Below, piece after piece: positions 8,329-16,613 of a stretch of 64,000 nucleotides of DNA. Position numbers and translations under genes: made by a program. The notes beneath the pieces were generated by a model. The model was not told where the DNA came from. It made no database searches and saw only the letters and a list, made by a program, of their open reading frames with translations. The first letter of the stretch is position 1. Each line of letters opens with the position of its first letter. The DNA lies in the NCBI GenBank assembly GCA_040219575.1, contig JAVJSD010000063.1, forward strand, positions 1 to 64,000, read 5' to 3'. This DNA comes from JAVJSD01 sp040219575. GTDB taxonomy: Bacteria; Planctomycetota; Planctomycetia; Pirellulales; Pirellulaceae.

Positions 8329-8936
8329 CGGTCGTTCGTGGAGTGATCTTCGACCTCGACGGAACGCTGGTCGATTCGCGTCTCGATTTCGAGGCCATGC
8401 GCAGCGAGATGGAATTGCCGGCGGGAACGCCCATTCTCGAGGCGCTCGCGGATTTGCCGTCGCAGGACGCCGCGCGCTGCCGCGAGATCTTGCATCGCCA
8501 CGAACAGGAGGGCGCCGCTCGGGCCGCGCCGCTTCCCGGCGCGGCGTCGCTGATCGCCGAACTGATGGAGCGCGGGCTGCGGCTGGGAATCGTCACGCGC
8601 AACAGCCGGCAGATCGCCGCCGCGATGCTGGCGCATTTTCCCCCGGCCTTCGATCCCGTCATCTCGCGCGACGACGGACCGGCCAAGCCCGATCCCTGGT
8701 CGATGCTCCACACTTGCCGGTTGTGGGGGCTCGATCCGGGCGAAACGGCCATCGTGGGCGATTACCGGTACGACATCGAATCGGGCCGCCGCGCGGGTTG
8801 CCGCACCGTGTTGGTCCGCGCCCCGGAGGTGCCGACTCCCTGGCTCGACGCGGTCCGCCCCGACCTGCACCTGCCGTCGCTCTTGGACGTTGAGCAACTG
8901 CTCGCCTGGTGCGCGGCGCCTCCCACCACTCGCTAA
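8325..8936 (+). CDS. HAD family phosphatase (phosphoglycolate phosphatase-like)
   Basis: A 203-residue haloacid dehalogenase-superfamily hydrolase. Motif I is FDLDGTLVDS with the nucleophilic Asp, motif II is TRNS, motif III is the Lys of GPAKPDP, and motif IV is IVGDYRYDIESG. The cap is a small helical C1 domain between motifs I and II. The start is GTG at 8325 in a GTGA overlap with the channel's stop codon, which suggests coupled translation. The longer frame from 8205 lies wholly within the channel gene. The natural substrate cannot be read from the sequence; Gph-like or PHN-type phosphoester hydrolysis is the family expectation. Confidence 0.85.
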   Translation: MTVVRGVIFDLDGTLVDSRLDFEAMRSEMELPAGTPILEALADLPSQDAARCREILHRHEQEGAARAAPLPGAASLIAELMERGLRLGIVTRNSRQIAAAMLAHFPPAFDPVISRDDGPAKPDPWSMLHTCRLWGLDPGETAIVGDYRYDIESGRRAGCRTVLVRAPEVPTPWLDAVRPDLHLPSLLDVEQLLAWCAAPPTTR

Positions 8937-9133
8937 CCGAAAGGAAGACCGAACAGAACGACCCGATGCGTCTGCACGTTGGGCGGCCGCGGGGGGAAGT
9001 TGCCCTCAAATTCCTCTTGGTGATAGGATGGGCAATTGTTAACCTGCCAGGAAAGCTGGGACGACTCCAAACTCCCTCCGCTCCATCCCAGCGACAAGCG
9101 AGTTCCTTCCTTTGTATTCAGTCAGGCGATCCG

Positions 9134-10348
9134 GTGGCCCAAGGTAAAACGAACGGCAAGTCGAAGTCCAACAGCGGATACAGTTGGATGACGCCCCGCA
9201 TGTGGGCGGGCATGACGATGGGCGTCTGGCTGGACCTGTTGCGCCGGAATCGTTTCGCGGCCCAACCCAAGCGCATCGGCATGGCCGTGGCCGTCACCGG
9301 CTTCTCGATCTGCAACTCCTTCTGGCGACTGCTCTCGGAGACGATCTACCGCCGCCGGGCCGAGGCGGTTCAGCTCGAGCAGACGCCGCTGTTCGTGGTG
9401 GGGCACTGGCGCAGCGGCACGACGCTGCTGCACGAGTTGATGGTGCTCGACCAGCAGTTCAACTACCCCAACACCATGCAGTGCATGATCCCGGACCACT
9501 TCCTGCTGACCGAAGGGCTGGCGAATTTCGCCTTCGGCTGGATGTCGCCCGGCAAGCGTCAGATGGACAACATGGCCTTCGGGCCGGATCGACCGCAGGA
9601 AGACGAGATCGCCTTGTGCAATCTCGGCGCGCCGTCGCCCTACGAGGCCTGGGCCTATCCCGATCGGCTCTCGGTGCCGGCGGAATACTTAGACTTGGAA
9701 GGCTTGCCGGAAAAGGAAGTCGAGCGCTGGAAGTCGGCGTTGATGTTCTTCCTCAAGCGGCTGACGCTCAAGGATCCACGCCGGCGGCGGATCGTGCTCA
9801 AGTCGCCCACGCACACCGCCCGCGTCGGCACGTTGCTGGACATGTTCCCCGAGGCGAAGTTCGTGCACATCACGCGCGATCCCTACGTTGTCTTCCTGTC
9901 GACGATGCGCACCTGGCGGAGTTTGAGCGAACTGTTGGGCTTCCAGAAGGTCGACGAGGCGCTGATCGAAGAGCAAGTGCTGCGAAACTTCGAGCGGATG
10001 TACGGCAGTTTTTTCCGCGACATCGAGCGTCTGCCGCCGGGACATTTCCACCAGGTGCGCTACGAGGACCTCGTCGCCGATCCCCCCGGCACGGTGCAAT
10101 CGATCTACGAGCGACTCGAACTGGGAGATTTCGAAGCCATCCGCGGAAAAGTCGAAGACTTCTTTCAGGAGTCGAAGGACTACCGCGCCAACAAGTACGA
10201 GTTCGATCCCCAGTTGCGGGAAAAGATCAACGCCCGGTGGGGCGAGTACATTCGCAAGCTGGGCTACTCCACCGACAGCGACACAACCTCCCGCCAGACG
10301 ATGTCCTCCGCCTCGTCGTTCGCGCCAGGCCTGTCGAACCACGCCTGA
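9134..10348 (+). CDS. Sulfotransferase family protein
   Basis: A 404-residue PAPS-dependent sulfotransferase. The 5'-phosphosulfate-binding loop is GHWRSGTTLLHEL (about residues 90-102). The 3'-phosphate-binding block is HITRDPYVVFLSTMR, and the C-terminal part has VRYEDLVADP. It would transfer a sulfo group to a carbohydrate or other hydroxyl acceptor; planctomycetes carry many such genes. The start is uncertain. GTG at 9134 gives a basic leader before the conserved MTPRMW, while the frame is open to 8909 without a convincing ribosome binding site. Nothing nearby identifies the acceptor. Confidence 0.8.
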   Translation: MAQGKTNGKSKSNSGYSWMTPRMWAGMTMGVWLDLLRRNRFAAQPKRIGMAVAVTGFSICNSFWRLLSETIYRRRAEAVQLEQTPLFVVGHWRSGTTLLHELMVLDQQFNYPNTMQCMIPDHFLLTEGLANFAFGWMSPGKRQMDNMAFGPDRPQEDEIALCNLGAPSPYEAWAYPDRLSVPAEYLDLEGLPEKEVERWKSALMFFLKRLTLKDPRRRRIVLKSPTHTARVGTLLDMFPEAKFVHITRDPYVVFLSTMRTWRSLSELLGFQKVDEALIEEQVLRNFERMYGSFFRDIERLPPGHFHQVRYEDLVADPPGTVQSIYERLELGDFEAIRGKVEDFFQESKDYRANKYEFDPQLREKINARWGEYIRKLGYSTDSDTTSRQTMSSASSFAPGLSNHA

Positions 10349-10396
10349 TCGCGGCGGCGTTCTGGCGGCGAATGTTCACCGGCGTCGCCGCCCGGC

Positions 10397-10481
10397 GGGT
10401 GGTGAACACGCCTCCAATTCACCACCACCCCCAGGGACGTCAGCGCCACTGCGGTGAATTGGCGCGGTGAATTCACCACCC
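10397..10481. repeat. Nested inverted repeat downstream of sulfotransferase
   Basis: The outer arms are GGGTGGTGAA (10397-10406) and TTCACCACCC (10472-10481). The inner arms are CCAATTCACC (10414-10423) and GGTGAATTGG (10453-10462). It could fold as a REP-like hairpin and may terminate transcription, but it has no U-tract. The rest of 10482-10814 holds no gene I can support; 10724-10770 has the purine-rich CACCACGAAGGGCGCGAAG motif, which I believe is a widespread planctomycete repeat. Confidence 0.6.
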
Positions 10482-10814
10482 GCAGCCCCTCTGCAGGGGA
10501 AGTGCAACCGGTGAGCGTCGGCCCTGTCGCCGCTCGTCGAGGCCGCCTGCATCACGCTGCTCCGCCTCGCCCTCGCCGTCTCGACGAGGCGGGGGGCGAG
10601 ACCGCCGCCCGCCACGCGCGAAGCACGCTGAAGAACGGACGACTTACCGAATTTTCAAAGAAATCTTCTTGCCATCTTGCATTATACACCATTCGGCCTT
10701 ATTTCCGCGTGGCCCATCGTTGTGAAGACACCACGAAGGGCGCGAAGAGCACGAAGGAAGAAGAGGAAGGAGTTGCAGGTCGGGTACCGCCTGACGAGGG
10801 CGGGCGCCCCATGT

Positions 10815-11774
10815 TCAGGGCGACAGAGCGGAGGTTTTGGCGCTGCCGCGGTGGCAGAGTTCGTAGAGGACGCTGCGGCTGACGTCGTTGTTCATCGGCT
10901 CGACGCGGCCGTCGGCGTAGGCGAACTGGCAGATGTTCGGGTGCCAACTGCCGAAGCGGGACCATTGGCCGTGGTAGTCCTCGTAGGCGGAGCGGACCAG
11001 CGCCGCGGCGCCGTTGCGGGTGCAGTCGGAGGCGTTGAAGTCGTTTTCGATCCAGGCCCCGATCGTGAAGTCGCCCCCCTGCCCCTCCGTGTTGAGGTGG
11101 TCGGGATGCAGGGCCTTCTCCCCCAGGATGATCTGATGCGCCTCGCCGTCGAGCCAGGAGGCGGAGGAGGTTTGAGAGTGGTAACCCGCTGCCGGGTTGA
11201 GCATAGTCATCCCCTTCGGAGGGGCGGGGCCAAACTTCAGCGGCTTGGTACGCCACACGACCAGGAACGGGCCGAGGTTCTCTTTCGGATCGTGAGCCTG
11301 CATCCAGGTGTCGTCGCGGGTGGGATTGTTCGACGCCACGACGCCGATGCTCGGCACCGCGTAGTCGCCCGCCACAAGTTCATTGGTCCACTGTGGCGTG
11401 CGGCGCCGGCTGTAACAATGGTAAAGATAACACTGCCCCATTGGGTGCAATGCTCGTTGATTCTGCTGCTCCTCAAATGTCTCTTCAAGCCGAAGGCGGG
11501 CAAAACCTCCCCAACCCTCCAGATAGGGAATGCTCAGCACAGACCATGAAAGCCCACGGTTGAACAACGCTAGCGGCGTCGCGTCGCCGCGCTGGTCCTG
11601 GTGGTTTTCAAATCCGAACGCGTGCTGCTTCAAATTGTTCTTGCAGGCGCTGCGGTTCGCCGCTTCCCGGGCATGCTGGATCGCGGTAAAGGATAAGCCG
11701 ACGATCACGCCGGAGAGGACGAACACCACCAGCAGCGAAACGAGGGTGCAGCCGATTGTGGAAGGCCTGTTCAT
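10815..11774 (-). CDS. DUF1559 prepilin-like exported protein
   Basis: A 319-residue planctomycete type-IV-pilin-like protein. The N-terminus carries a degenerate prepilin motif and membrane helix (CTLVSLLVVFVLSG, about residues 9-22) where the family usually has GFTLVELLVVIAI. It is followed by HAREAANRSACKNNLKQ, the family hallmark after the helix. The C-terminus has the conserved QFAYADGRVEPM block. The usual Glu five residues after the cleavage site is Ser here, so processing by a prepilin peptidase is doubtful. A shortened copy of its 3' end lies at 12179-12318. The gene is flanked by perfect inverted repeats just upstream (11794-11915). Confidence 0.85.
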   Translation of the reverse strand: MNRPSTIGCTLVSLLVVFVLSGVIVGLSFTAIQHAREAANRSACKNNLKQHAFGFENHQDQRGDATPLALFNRGLSWSVLSIPYLEGWGGFARLRLEETFEEQQNQRALHPMGQCYLYHCYSRRRTPQWTNELVAGDYAVPSIGVVASNNPTRDDTWMQAHDPKENLGPFLVVWRTKPLKFGPAPPKGMTMLNPAAGYHSQTSSASWLDGEAHQIILGEKALHPDHLNTEGQGGDFTIGAWIENDFNASDCTRNGAAALVRSAYEDYHGQWSRFGSWHPNICQFAYADGRVEPMNNDVSRSVLYELCHRGSAKTSALSP

Positions 11775-11793
11775 GGTCGGGATGCGATTCGCC

Positions 11794-11915
11794 GTAGCAT
11801 GGCCGCCCTCGGCCGTGAATCCGCGCCGCCGGTCGACGGCCCGCCGACGTTCCCCGCACCCGTTTCCAGCCGGGCGCCCACGTTACGCCCACACGGCCGA
11901 GGGCGGCCATGCTAC
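11794..11915. repeat. Inverted repeat pair, GTAGCATGGCC family
   Basis: A perfect 24 bp arm at 11794-11817 (starting GTAGCATGGCCGCCCTCGG) and its exact reverse complement at 11892-11915, 74 bp apart. A third copy of the arm is at 28463-28486, with a degenerate partner at about 28373. This is a REP/BIME-like element. Confidence 0.85.
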
Positions 11916-12048
11916 TTGGTGTTGTGGGCCGCCGATGGATTCGCCGGAACGTGTTGAGAAGAGACTTCAGCTTACCGGATGCGCGGTAGCTGCGGCAAAT
12001 AACTTGCGGACGTTGGTCGCACCCCCGCCGGGCGGCTACAAGAAAAAT

Positions 12049-12116
12049 TTCTCACGGAGGCGCTAAGGCACGGAGAGTCAAGGGTGCGGCTCCGTGCCTC
12101 TGCGACTCCGTGAGAA
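12049..12116. repeat. Palindromic element, TTCTCACGGAG family
   Basis: TTCTCACGGAG (12049-12059) pairs with CTCCGTGAGAA (12106-12116), and the inner GGCACGGAG pairs with CTCCGTGCC. This is a long imperfect hairpin in the gap between the DUF1559 gene and its broken copy. Confidence 0.75.
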
Positions 12117-12178
12117 CGAATGGTGCGGGGCAGTTGTGGCGCAGGAATCATCCGCTGACGAGGGCGGGCGACGGAAGT

Positions 12179-12318
12179 TCACTGCGATATTGAGGAGGTC
12201 TTGGCGCTGCCGCGGTGGCAAAGTTCGTAGAGCACGCTGCGGCTGACGTCGTTGTTCATCGGCTCGACGCGGCCGTCGGCGTAGGCGAACTGGCAGATGG
12301 TTGCCAACTGCCGAAGCG
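12179..12318 (-). pseudogene. Remnant of DUF1559 gene 3' end
   Basis: It encodes the last 39 or so residues of the 10815-11774 protein almost unchanged (block QFAYADGRVEPMNNDVSRS, then YELCHRGSAKT). It begins abruptly after GTTGCCAACTGCCGAAGCGG, where the full gene has GTGCCAACTGCCGAAGCGGG. Similarity also extends beyond the stop codon (CTGACGAGGGCGGGC at both sites). It is therefore a partial duplication of gene end plus flank, not an independent gene. Confidence 0.8.
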
Positions 12319-12339
12319 GCCAGGGACAACGGGGCAGGG

Positions 12340-12518
12340 ACAACGGGGCCAGGCATCTTGAACGAGGGGTGGTCGAGCCGCCCGTAAAGGTTCGGTCGGG
12401 CCTCGGCATCGTCAAGTTTCGTGTCTCCAGATGAATGGGTGACTGGGGACAGGCAGCTTGGCGTCTATCCCGAGTGAGTCCCCCCACCCCAAGCTGTCTG
12501 TCCCCGATGGATTTGTTT
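12340..12518. repeat. 180 bp dispersed repeat, copy 1
   Basis: Nearly identical to 15130-15310, with only a handful of differences seen. It contains ACGGGGCCAGGCATCTTG, related to the ACGGGGCCACTCATCTTATG next to the RAYT copies. It also has a hairpin made of GGGGACAGGCAGCTTGG (12447-12463) and CCAAGCTGTCTGTCCCC (12491-12507). It is immediately followed by the RAYT 3' flank relic. Confidence 0.85.
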
Positions 12519-12523
12519 GCCCA

Positions 12524-12745
12524 CAGTGCGGAACGTGCGCGGTTTCGCCCGAAGTTCGTCCCGAACCGACGCCATCGCTGGCGTACACCCTTGGCGTACA
12601 TCTGACGGCGCGCTCTGCGCCCCCCCACGAAAGCCCCGCGATCCTTCTTCTCGACCAGAGACGCGCCGCCCCAAGAAAACTCTGTCAATGAGCATCCATT
12701 CCCCCAATTCAAGGTGGCTGGCCCCCGTCACCCCCCAACTCGCCC
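12524..12745. repeat. RAYT 3' flank, orphan copy B
   Basis: Homologous by eye to 1974-2196, with blocks TGCGGAACG, TTCGTCCCG, CATCTGACGGCGCGCTC, GACCAGAGACGCGCC and CATCCATTCCCCCAA. No transposase precedes it here. It is probably a relic or a non-autonomous derivative of the RAYT unit. An ORF that runs through it to 12864 ends in KIDAWFKLQDE; I cannot tell whether this is a gene fragment. Confidence 0.6.
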
Positions 12746-12864
12746 AGGGCACGCCCGAAGAGATCGAACGCCGCCTCCAGCGCAGCACCGGACAGGAGCT
12801 TCTCCCGTCCGGCGAACTACGCACGATGAAAATCGACGCCTGGTTCAAGCTGCAAGATGAGTAA

Positions 12865-12941
12865 CCGTAGGTCAGGCACTGCCTGGCGATTCCACGGACA
12901 GGCCCGGCGAGAGAATCCGTCAGGCAGAGCCTGACCTACGG
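12865..12941. repeat. Palindromic element, GTAGGTCAGGC family
   Basis: The left arm CCGTAGGTCAGGCACTGCC (from 12865) pairs with the right arm ending GAGCCTGACCTACGG (12941), with one mismatch, over a loop of about 30 bases. This is a REP-like hairpin. Confidence 0.8.
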
Positions 12942-12999
12942 ATCCATGCTGTCGTACACCAGGAAGTTGATTCCGCCAGGAGCATCCCCTAGCAGTCCA

Positions 13000-13043
13000 G
13001 GCCGGGTGGCCCCGGGTGATTGCTCACCCGGGGCCACCCGGCC
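13000..13043. repeat. Perfect 20 bp hairpin with 4-base loop
   Basis: The left arm GGCCGGGTGGCCCCGGGTGA (13000-13019) and its exact reverse complement (13024-13043) flank a TTGC loop. It lies about 25 bases beyond the stop codon of the minus-strand LRR gene, so it may also act as a transcription stop signal, although no T-run follows. Confidence 0.85.
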
Positions 13044-13068
13044 CAACTGGTGCCCAGTCTGCGCTCCA

Positions 13069-14751
13069 CTACTCGAGGACTCGCAGTCGCGGCAAACGAT
13101 GTTTCAGGTCGTCCACGCCCCGTTTCGAGACGCGCGTGTCGCGGACGTCCAGCAGCTTGAGGGAGGGCAGGTCGAGAAGGCGGCCAAGGGCGGCGTCCGA
13201 AACGTTCGTCCCTCGCAGGGACAACTGCTTGAGATTCTTCAGCCCCGAGAAATGGACTAAGGCGGCGTCGCTGATCCTGCTGTTGGACAGCGCCACCCGG
13301 ACCAGAACCGAATCTTCGTCGTCTTCGTACTGTTCAAAGTACTCTTTGACATCCGCGTCCCCGGCCGTTCTGGTGGCCCGCACGTAGACTCGGTTTCCTT
13401 CGCGTGCCTCGCCAAACAGTTCCTTGTAGACCTCGTACAGCCTGTCGCGCGCCTGCGGACTCAAGTTTCCCCCTTCAGCCTCGGACTGCCAAAGCTCGAC
13501 GGACCAGACGGCGTGCTCGGTGGGCGGCGATGCGAATGCAAGGCTCGAACAAAGCAGGCAGATCAGCACCTCGCACGATCGATCGGCCGCTCCATCCCCC
13601 TTCGCTTCCACGCGCAGCCCGAAACCGGGAACAAAACAGCCTGCTCCTCCGTTGGTGTTGTACGTCTCCTGATCGAGGAGAACGTCTTGAACCCGATTGA
13701 TCAGCGTGCGTGATGTGACGGGCTTCGTTTCCAGGACCAGGTGGTTGACGAAATGCTCGCCCTCGGTCGGAGTGTACGGCGGCCCTCCGATCACGTCTTC
13801 TTCAACCACGTGAAAGGCCGTCATGGTGGGCGACTCGAATTCCTGGAGGGGATTGTCGACGGGCCCATAGCAGACGATGCGCACGCCGGGCAGCGCCTTG
13901 CGAAGGCGCGCTATCTCGTCGCTGTCCGCGCCGAAACGCGGCGCAACGACCGTCTTCAGATTCGGCAGCCGACGCAACTGCCGCGCTCCAGCTTCCGTCA
14001 GCCGGCTCCCGAACTCGAACTCCAGCCATGCCAGTCGGCGGATGCCGACGAGGTGGCGCAGGTCGTCCTCTTGCCACGCAATCATGCCGCTCAGCAGCAG
14101 TTTGTTCAGTTTCGGCAGATCACCAAGGGACTCCAAATGCCCTGACTCGAGCGCCGCACTTTCGAGGGCCAAGGTTTCCAACTCGGGCAGCTTGCCCAGG
14201 TGGACGATGCCCGCCCCGGTAAACTCTCCTGAGAGCCGCAACTCCTGGAGGCTAGCCAGTGGGGCGACACATGCCATCTGCTCGTCGGTAATTCCGCAGA
14301 AGTGCAGCCCCAGCTTGCGCAAGGCGGTCAGGCCGCTGATCGCCTCCAGGTCGCTCTTGCTAAGTCTGGTGTGGCGAATCGCCAGCCAACGCAGACCTCT
14401 CATCGCCCGCAGAAGTCGAGCGACTTCGATGGAATCCGCGCTTTCGATGCGCAGCCGCTGGACTTCACGCAGTTCGACCAGATAGGGGAGATGCTCCTCA
14501 CGCAGCAGGAAAGCGACCTCCAATTCGGTGATGGGAGGAAGCCTCTCGAGCAGCGCCAGCGATGATGCGTCGAAGCATTCGCCGAGGCGAACCCGGGCGG
14601 TGCTTCGCCCTTGCTCGTCCGCGATGTAATGCACTCGCCCACCCAGTTGCTCCTCGATCGCCGCCGTCAACTGCTTCAGGTCCGACGCCGGCTCGGCTCC
14701 AAGCGCCGAAGTTGTCAATACGATCAGGCAGCAAAGAGTCGCCAAACGCAT
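13069..14751 (-). CDS. Exported leucine-rich-repeat protein
   Basis: A 560-residue protein with a signal peptide (MRLATLCCLIVLTTSALGAEP). A first set of leucine-rich repeats lies at about residues 60-300, with units such as LTALRKLGLHFCGITDEQM and LPELETLALESAAL. A non-repeat middle domain follows at about 300-460, and a short second LRR block closes the C-terminus (LKNLKQLSLRGTNVSDAAL). The repeat style is the RNI-like form common in planctomycetes and would serve protein-protein binding outside the cytoplasm. I chose the ATG at 14751, which begins the signal peptide and has GGAG upstream; the frame opens at 14793. The middle contains a second hydrophobic stretch (CEVLICLLCSSLAFAS). That stretch looks like another signal peptide, so the gene may be a fusion of two exported LRR proteins. 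Function unknown. Confidence 0.75.
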   Translation of the reverse strand: MRLATLCCLIVLTTSALGAEPASDLKQLTAAIEEQLGGRVHYIADEQGRSTARVRLGECFDASSLALLERLPPITELEVAFLLREEHLPYLVELREVQRLRIESADSIEVARLLRAMRGLRWLAIRHTRLSKSDLEAISGLTALRKLGLHFCGITDEQMACVAPLASLQELRLSGEFTGAGIVHLGKLPELETLALESAALESGHLESLGDLPKLNKLLLSGMIAWQEDDLRHLVGIRRLAWLEFEFGSRLTEAGARQLRRLPNLKTVVAPRFGADSDEIARLRKALPGVRIVCYGPVDNPLQEFESPTMTAFHVVEEDVIGGPPYTPTEGEHFVNHLVLETKPVTSRTLINRVQDVLLDQETYNTNGGAGCFVPGFGLRVEAKGDGAADRSCEVLICLLCSSLAFASPPTEHAVWSVELWQSEAEGGNLSPQARDRLYEVYKELFGEAREGNRVYVRATRTAGDADVKEYFEQYEDDEDSVLVRVALSNSRISDAALVHFSGLKNLKQLSLRGTNVSDAALGRLLDLPSLKLLDVRDTRVSKRGVDDLKHRLPRLRVLE

Positions 14752-15055
14752 CGGCACGTCATCTCCGGAGGAATTCACCAACTGCATTCTCACGAATCAC
14801 TGCAATCAGGGCAAATTATGGGGCTTTCCTCATGCCGCACGAAACCGTCTGGGGCCTGCCGCTTCTGCGGAGCCAAGCCTTCTTCCCCCAACCAAGGTGG
14901 GCGGCCGCGGATGATGGCCCGCGGGCGAAGTGGCGGTTTCCCTCAGCCTACGACAAGCGGGCCCGGCAAGGCAAGCGAGATGTTGGGCCCACCGGGCCAG
15001 TCGCATCTGGGGTAGGCGATGGATGGGAACAACGAGTTGGGCGGTGCTATATCGT

Positions 15056-15128
15056 CAATGCAAAAACGGGGCCACCCATCTTATGTGAGGGGTTTGCGGC
15101 CGCCTCGTCAGTGGCCTGCTGAGTGCAG
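15056..15128. repeat. RAYT leader relic
   Basis: AAAAACGGGGCCACCCATCT, then TATGTGAGGGG and GGCCTGCTGAGTGCAGC, repeat the junction and leader seen at 706-775 in front of the intact transposase, but no transposase follows. It is joined directly to the 180 bp repeat. The stretch from 14752 to 15055 shows no gene I can support. Confidence 0.75.
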
Positions 15129-15129
15129 C

Positions 15130-15360
15130 AGGACAACGGGGCCAGGCATCTTGAACGAGGGGTGGTCGAGCCGCCCGTAAACGTTCGGTCGGGCCTCGAC
15201 ATCGTCAAGTTTCGTGTCTCCAGATGAATGGGTGAATGTGGGGACAGGCAGCTTGGCGTCTATCCCGAGTGAGTCCCCCCACCCCAAGCTGTCTGTCCCC
15301 GATGGATTTGCAGATGGGCTTGTTCCATTCGTTGCCCGGCAAGCTGCCTGTCCCCATTCA
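15130..15360. repeat. 180 bp dispersed repeat, copy 2, with extra arm
   Basis: The second copy of 12340-12518, with GGGGACAGGCAGCTTGG (15240-15256) and CCAAGCTGTCTGTCCCC (15285-15301) as hairpin arms. A third arm, GGCAAGCTGCCTGTCCCC, follows at about 15338-15355. The palindrome resembles REP sequences recognised by RAYT enzymes. Confidence 0.85.
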
Positions 15361-15395
15361 TTTACTCTGCCGGAACCGTCCTTCGCTTTGCGGCG

Positions 15396-15584
15396 TTACG
15401 TCTGCGCGAGGTAGTCGTCGCGAAGCCGCTGAATCCCTTCGACGTTGCGGCGTTTGGTGGTATGGACGCCGCCGTAGTTCAGCTTCAGGCTGCCGCTCTT
15501 GCTGGTCCGTTCCTGCACGGCCGAAAGCAGAAACTCGCCGCCGTACTTATCGATCGCTTCGGGGATGTCAGTCGGGCCAGCCAA
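15396..15584 (-). other. Possible gene fragment of unknown origin
   Basis: A 62-codon open frame with protein-like composition (FLLSAVQERTSKSGSLKLNY, then TTKRRNVEGIQRLRDDYL). Its only start is TTG, without a ribosome binding site, and the N-terminal codons are inside a GGCTGGCCC repeat. It could be the tail of a gene cut by the repeats. I do not recognise it. Confidence 0.25.
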
Positions 15585-15655
15585 TTCTGACGAGACGCGA
15601 GCGCGCCATCCGGTTGGAATCCCGCGACCACTCGTAAGTGGAGCGTCTTGGCGGC

Positions 15656-15727
15656 GACGGCTGAATTCTCACGACTTCAGCTACATGACGCGGCTATCCG
15701 TAGCGGACGTCGTGAGACTTCCGAAGA
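15656..15727. repeat. REP-like element, GGAAGTC-palindrome family
   Basis: GGCTGAATTCTCACGACTTC is paired with GTCGTGAGACTTCCGAAG, separated by CTACATGACGCGGCTATCCG. This is a degenerate member of the family found also at 23.2, 30.4, 30.8, 32.8, 54.7 and 61.0 kb. Confidence 0.6.
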
Positions 15728-15766
15728 GGCATGGGGGGATTCGCCGGAGGCCGCCGGTGTTGGCCT

Positions 15767-16522
15767 TTATCTCTTGCGCAGTTGGAAGGCGACCGAACAG
15801 GGGCGGGTTTGGAAGGCTTGCCGCGTGCGGTCGGAGTCGGCGAGGTGCAGGCGGTCGGCGGTGAGGCGGGGCTCCTCGAAGTCGACGACCTCGAAGCCCG
15901 CCGTGGTGAAGGCCTTCCAGTAGTCGGAAAGCGGGCGATGAAACCAGATGAAGTCGCTGCGGAATTGGGCCCAGGGCGGATCGACGCACTTCTGCCGCTC
16001 AAAGTACGAGGCGTCCCAGCGATAGAGCAGCCCGCCGCCGTCGTCCGTCTCCGCCGCGCGACCCTGCGGGAAACAGGGATGCGAAAAGACCAACACCGCC
16101 GCGCCGCCGGGTCGCAGCACGCGATGGAACGCCCGCACCGCCGCCTCCAGGTCGGGCGTATCCATCAGCACGTAGTTTGAAACGATCACGTCGATCGACC
16201 CGTCGTCGAGCGTGCGCAGCTCCGTGCAGCTATCGACGCGGAAGTCGCCCGCGGGATGCGCGGCCCGGGCGATGTCGATCATCCGCGGCGCGAAATCGAC
16301 GCTGACAACGTGTGCGCCCCGCTCGAGGAGCTTGCCGGTCAGGTAGCCGGTGCCGCAGCCGGCGTCGAGCACGTCGAGCCCGCGAACATCGCCGGCCATC
16401 CGCCACAGCACGGGATCGGAATTGAGCCGGCGGTTGGCGTCGCCGTCGTCGCCGACCTGAATCCGCCAATCGTCGGCCACGGCGTTCCAGAAGTCGCGCG
16501 TTTCGTCGATCTCGCCGCTCAT
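15767..16522 (-). CDS. Class I SAM-dependent methyltransferase
   Basis: A 251-residue soluble methyltransferase. Motif I is LDVLDAGCGTGYLTG (about residues 49-63), the acidic ribose-binding residue is in VVSVDF, motif II is IDVIVSNYVLMDTPD, and the post-motif block is RVLRPGGAAVLVFSHPCF. The C-terminal FHRPLSDYWKAFTTAGFEVV is a common substrate-side pattern. The target could be a small molecule such as a quinone or lipid precursor; the sequence does not tell. It follows the P450 gene on the same strand after 91 bp, so the two may be co-transcribed. Confidence 0.8.
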   Translation of the reverse strand: MSGEIDETRDFWNAVADDWRIQVGDDGDANRRLNSDPVLWRMAGDVRGLDVLDAGCGTGYLTGKLLERGAHVVSVDFAPRMIDIARAAHPAGDFRVDSCTELRTLDDGSIDVIVSNYVLMDTPDLEAAVRAFHRVLRPGGAAVLVFSHPCFPQGRAAETDDGGGLLYRWDASYFERQKCVDPPWAQFRSDFIWFHRPLSDYWKAFTTAGFEVVDFEEPRLTADRLHLADSDRTRQAFQTRPCSVAFQLRKR

Positions 16523-16613
16523 GGCGTTGGTTCCTGGGGAAAGACGTAGACGTGTTTCGCTTTCGCAGATTGTAACTGGATGCGTCGGTGAGGAATCTCG
16601 TGTGGTTCCTCGC

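Noticed and set aside
12517..12864. Small gene ending KIDAWFKLQDE
   Set aside because: Two thirds of the frame lies in the RAYT flank repeat. The last 50 codons look protein-like but cannot be tied to any family, so it is noted only under the repeat.
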